From Scleromatobacter sp038208735 (lineage in GTDB: Bacteria > Pseudomonadota > Gammaproteobacteria > Burkholderiales > Burkholderiaceae_C), in the NCBI GenBank assembly GCA_038208735.1, contig JBBQYL010000259.1, positions 1 to 6,532 of the forward strand: DNA of 6,532 bases, given 5' to 3'. This document shows, in pieces, positions 6,324-6,532 of this stretch. Made by a program: the position numbers and the translations under genes. Below the pieces are notes generated by a model that was given only the letters and a program-made list of their open reading frames with translations, did not search any database and was not told the origin of the DNA. How positions within the stretch are numbered: the stretch's first letter is position 1; each line of letters begins with the position of its first letter.

Positions 6324-6532
6324 GTGACGATGCTGCTCGAAGTTCGCGGCCTGACCGTCGACTTCCCGGCCGCCGGCGGCACCTCGCTCGTCGCCGTCGA
6401 CGATGTCTCCTTCCACGTGAACGCCGGCGAGGTCGTCGGCATCGTCGGCGAGTCGGGCTCGGGCAAGAGCGTCAGCGCACTGGCGATCATGGGCCTCGTC
6501 GACGAGCCGGGCCGCGTGCGCGCCGGCCGGCT
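6324..6532 (+). CDS. ABC transporter ATP-binding protein, dipeptide/oligopeptide type (N-terminal part; 3' end outside window)
   Basis: This is the start of an ATPase subunit that would power uptake of peptides or similar solutes from the inner face of the cytoplasmic membrane. The 69 visible codons read (V/M)TMLLEVRGLTVDF, a short Ala/Gly loop, VDDVSFHVNAGEVVGIVGES and then the Walker A GESGSGKS at residues 42-49, followed by SALAIMGLV. GESGSGKS plus SALAIMGL is characteristic of the DppD/OppD-like group (also nickel and glutathione importers), so the exact substrate cannot be named. Signature, Walker B and the C-terminal oligopeptide-transporter region are off the right edge. It starts 2 bp after the hsdR stop (GTG 6324) or 8 bp after it (ATG 6330), with no room for a separate promoter or terminator in the gap, so it may be read through from hsdR or from a promoter inside it. 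Its function is unrelated to restriction. Confidence 0.9.
   Translation, partial: MTMLLEVRGLTVDFPAAGGTSLVAVDDVSFHVNAGEVVGIVGESGSGKSVSALAIMGLVDEPGRVRAGR

Overview
The window carries one type I restriction-modification locus and the first codons of a neighbouring transport operon, all on the + strand. Coding regions are GC-rich (about 63-67% in two hsdR lines I counted by hand), with proteobacterial-style protein sequences. The ABC transporter start and the general style suggest a Burkholderiales-like betaproteobacterium. That is an inference from composition and remembered sequence style, not from a marker gene.

Layout. (1) Bases 1-653: the C-terminal part of hsdM, the modification methyltransferase; its N-terminus lies off the left edge. 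(2) Bases 643-1880: hsdS, the DNA-specificity subunit. It overlaps hsdM by 11 bp and is broken twice in its first target-recognition half, by a one-base frameshift near 697-701 and by a TGA at 882-884 where the family has Trp in an FWVNNHAH motif. (3) Bases 1881-2032: a 152-bp gap with a perfect 11-bp inverted repeat and a second, imperfect inverted repeat that overlaps a weak promoter-like hexamer. (4) Bases 2033-3133: a complete Fic-family protein, a probable AMP-transferase, with an N-terminal inhibitory-helix motif, an intact Fic core and a C-terminal winged helix. (5) Bases 3130-6321: complete hsdR, the restriction translocase/nuclease, overlapping fic by ATGA. (6) Bases 6324-6532: the start of a dipeptide/oligopeptide-type ABC transporter ATPase, cut by the right edge.

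How the genes work together. In a working system HsdM and HsdS form the methylase and HsdR joins to make the restriction complex. HsdS supplies all DNA recognition for both activities. If the two lesions are real, hsdM and hsdR are left without full-length specificity, so the locus should be silent unless another HsdS is encoded elsewhere or the surviving C-terminal half (from about 906) works as a half-subunit. Fic is translationally coupled to HsdR and may have its own promoter in the 1881-2032 gap, possibly controlled through its own winged helix.

The gene families are all known. The parts worth a second look are the double hsdS lesion, the fic-hsdR coupling with its palindromic upstream region, and the very tight junction between hsdR and an unrelated transporter gene. 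I see no RNA gene, CRISPR array, insertion sequence or clear intrinsic terminator.
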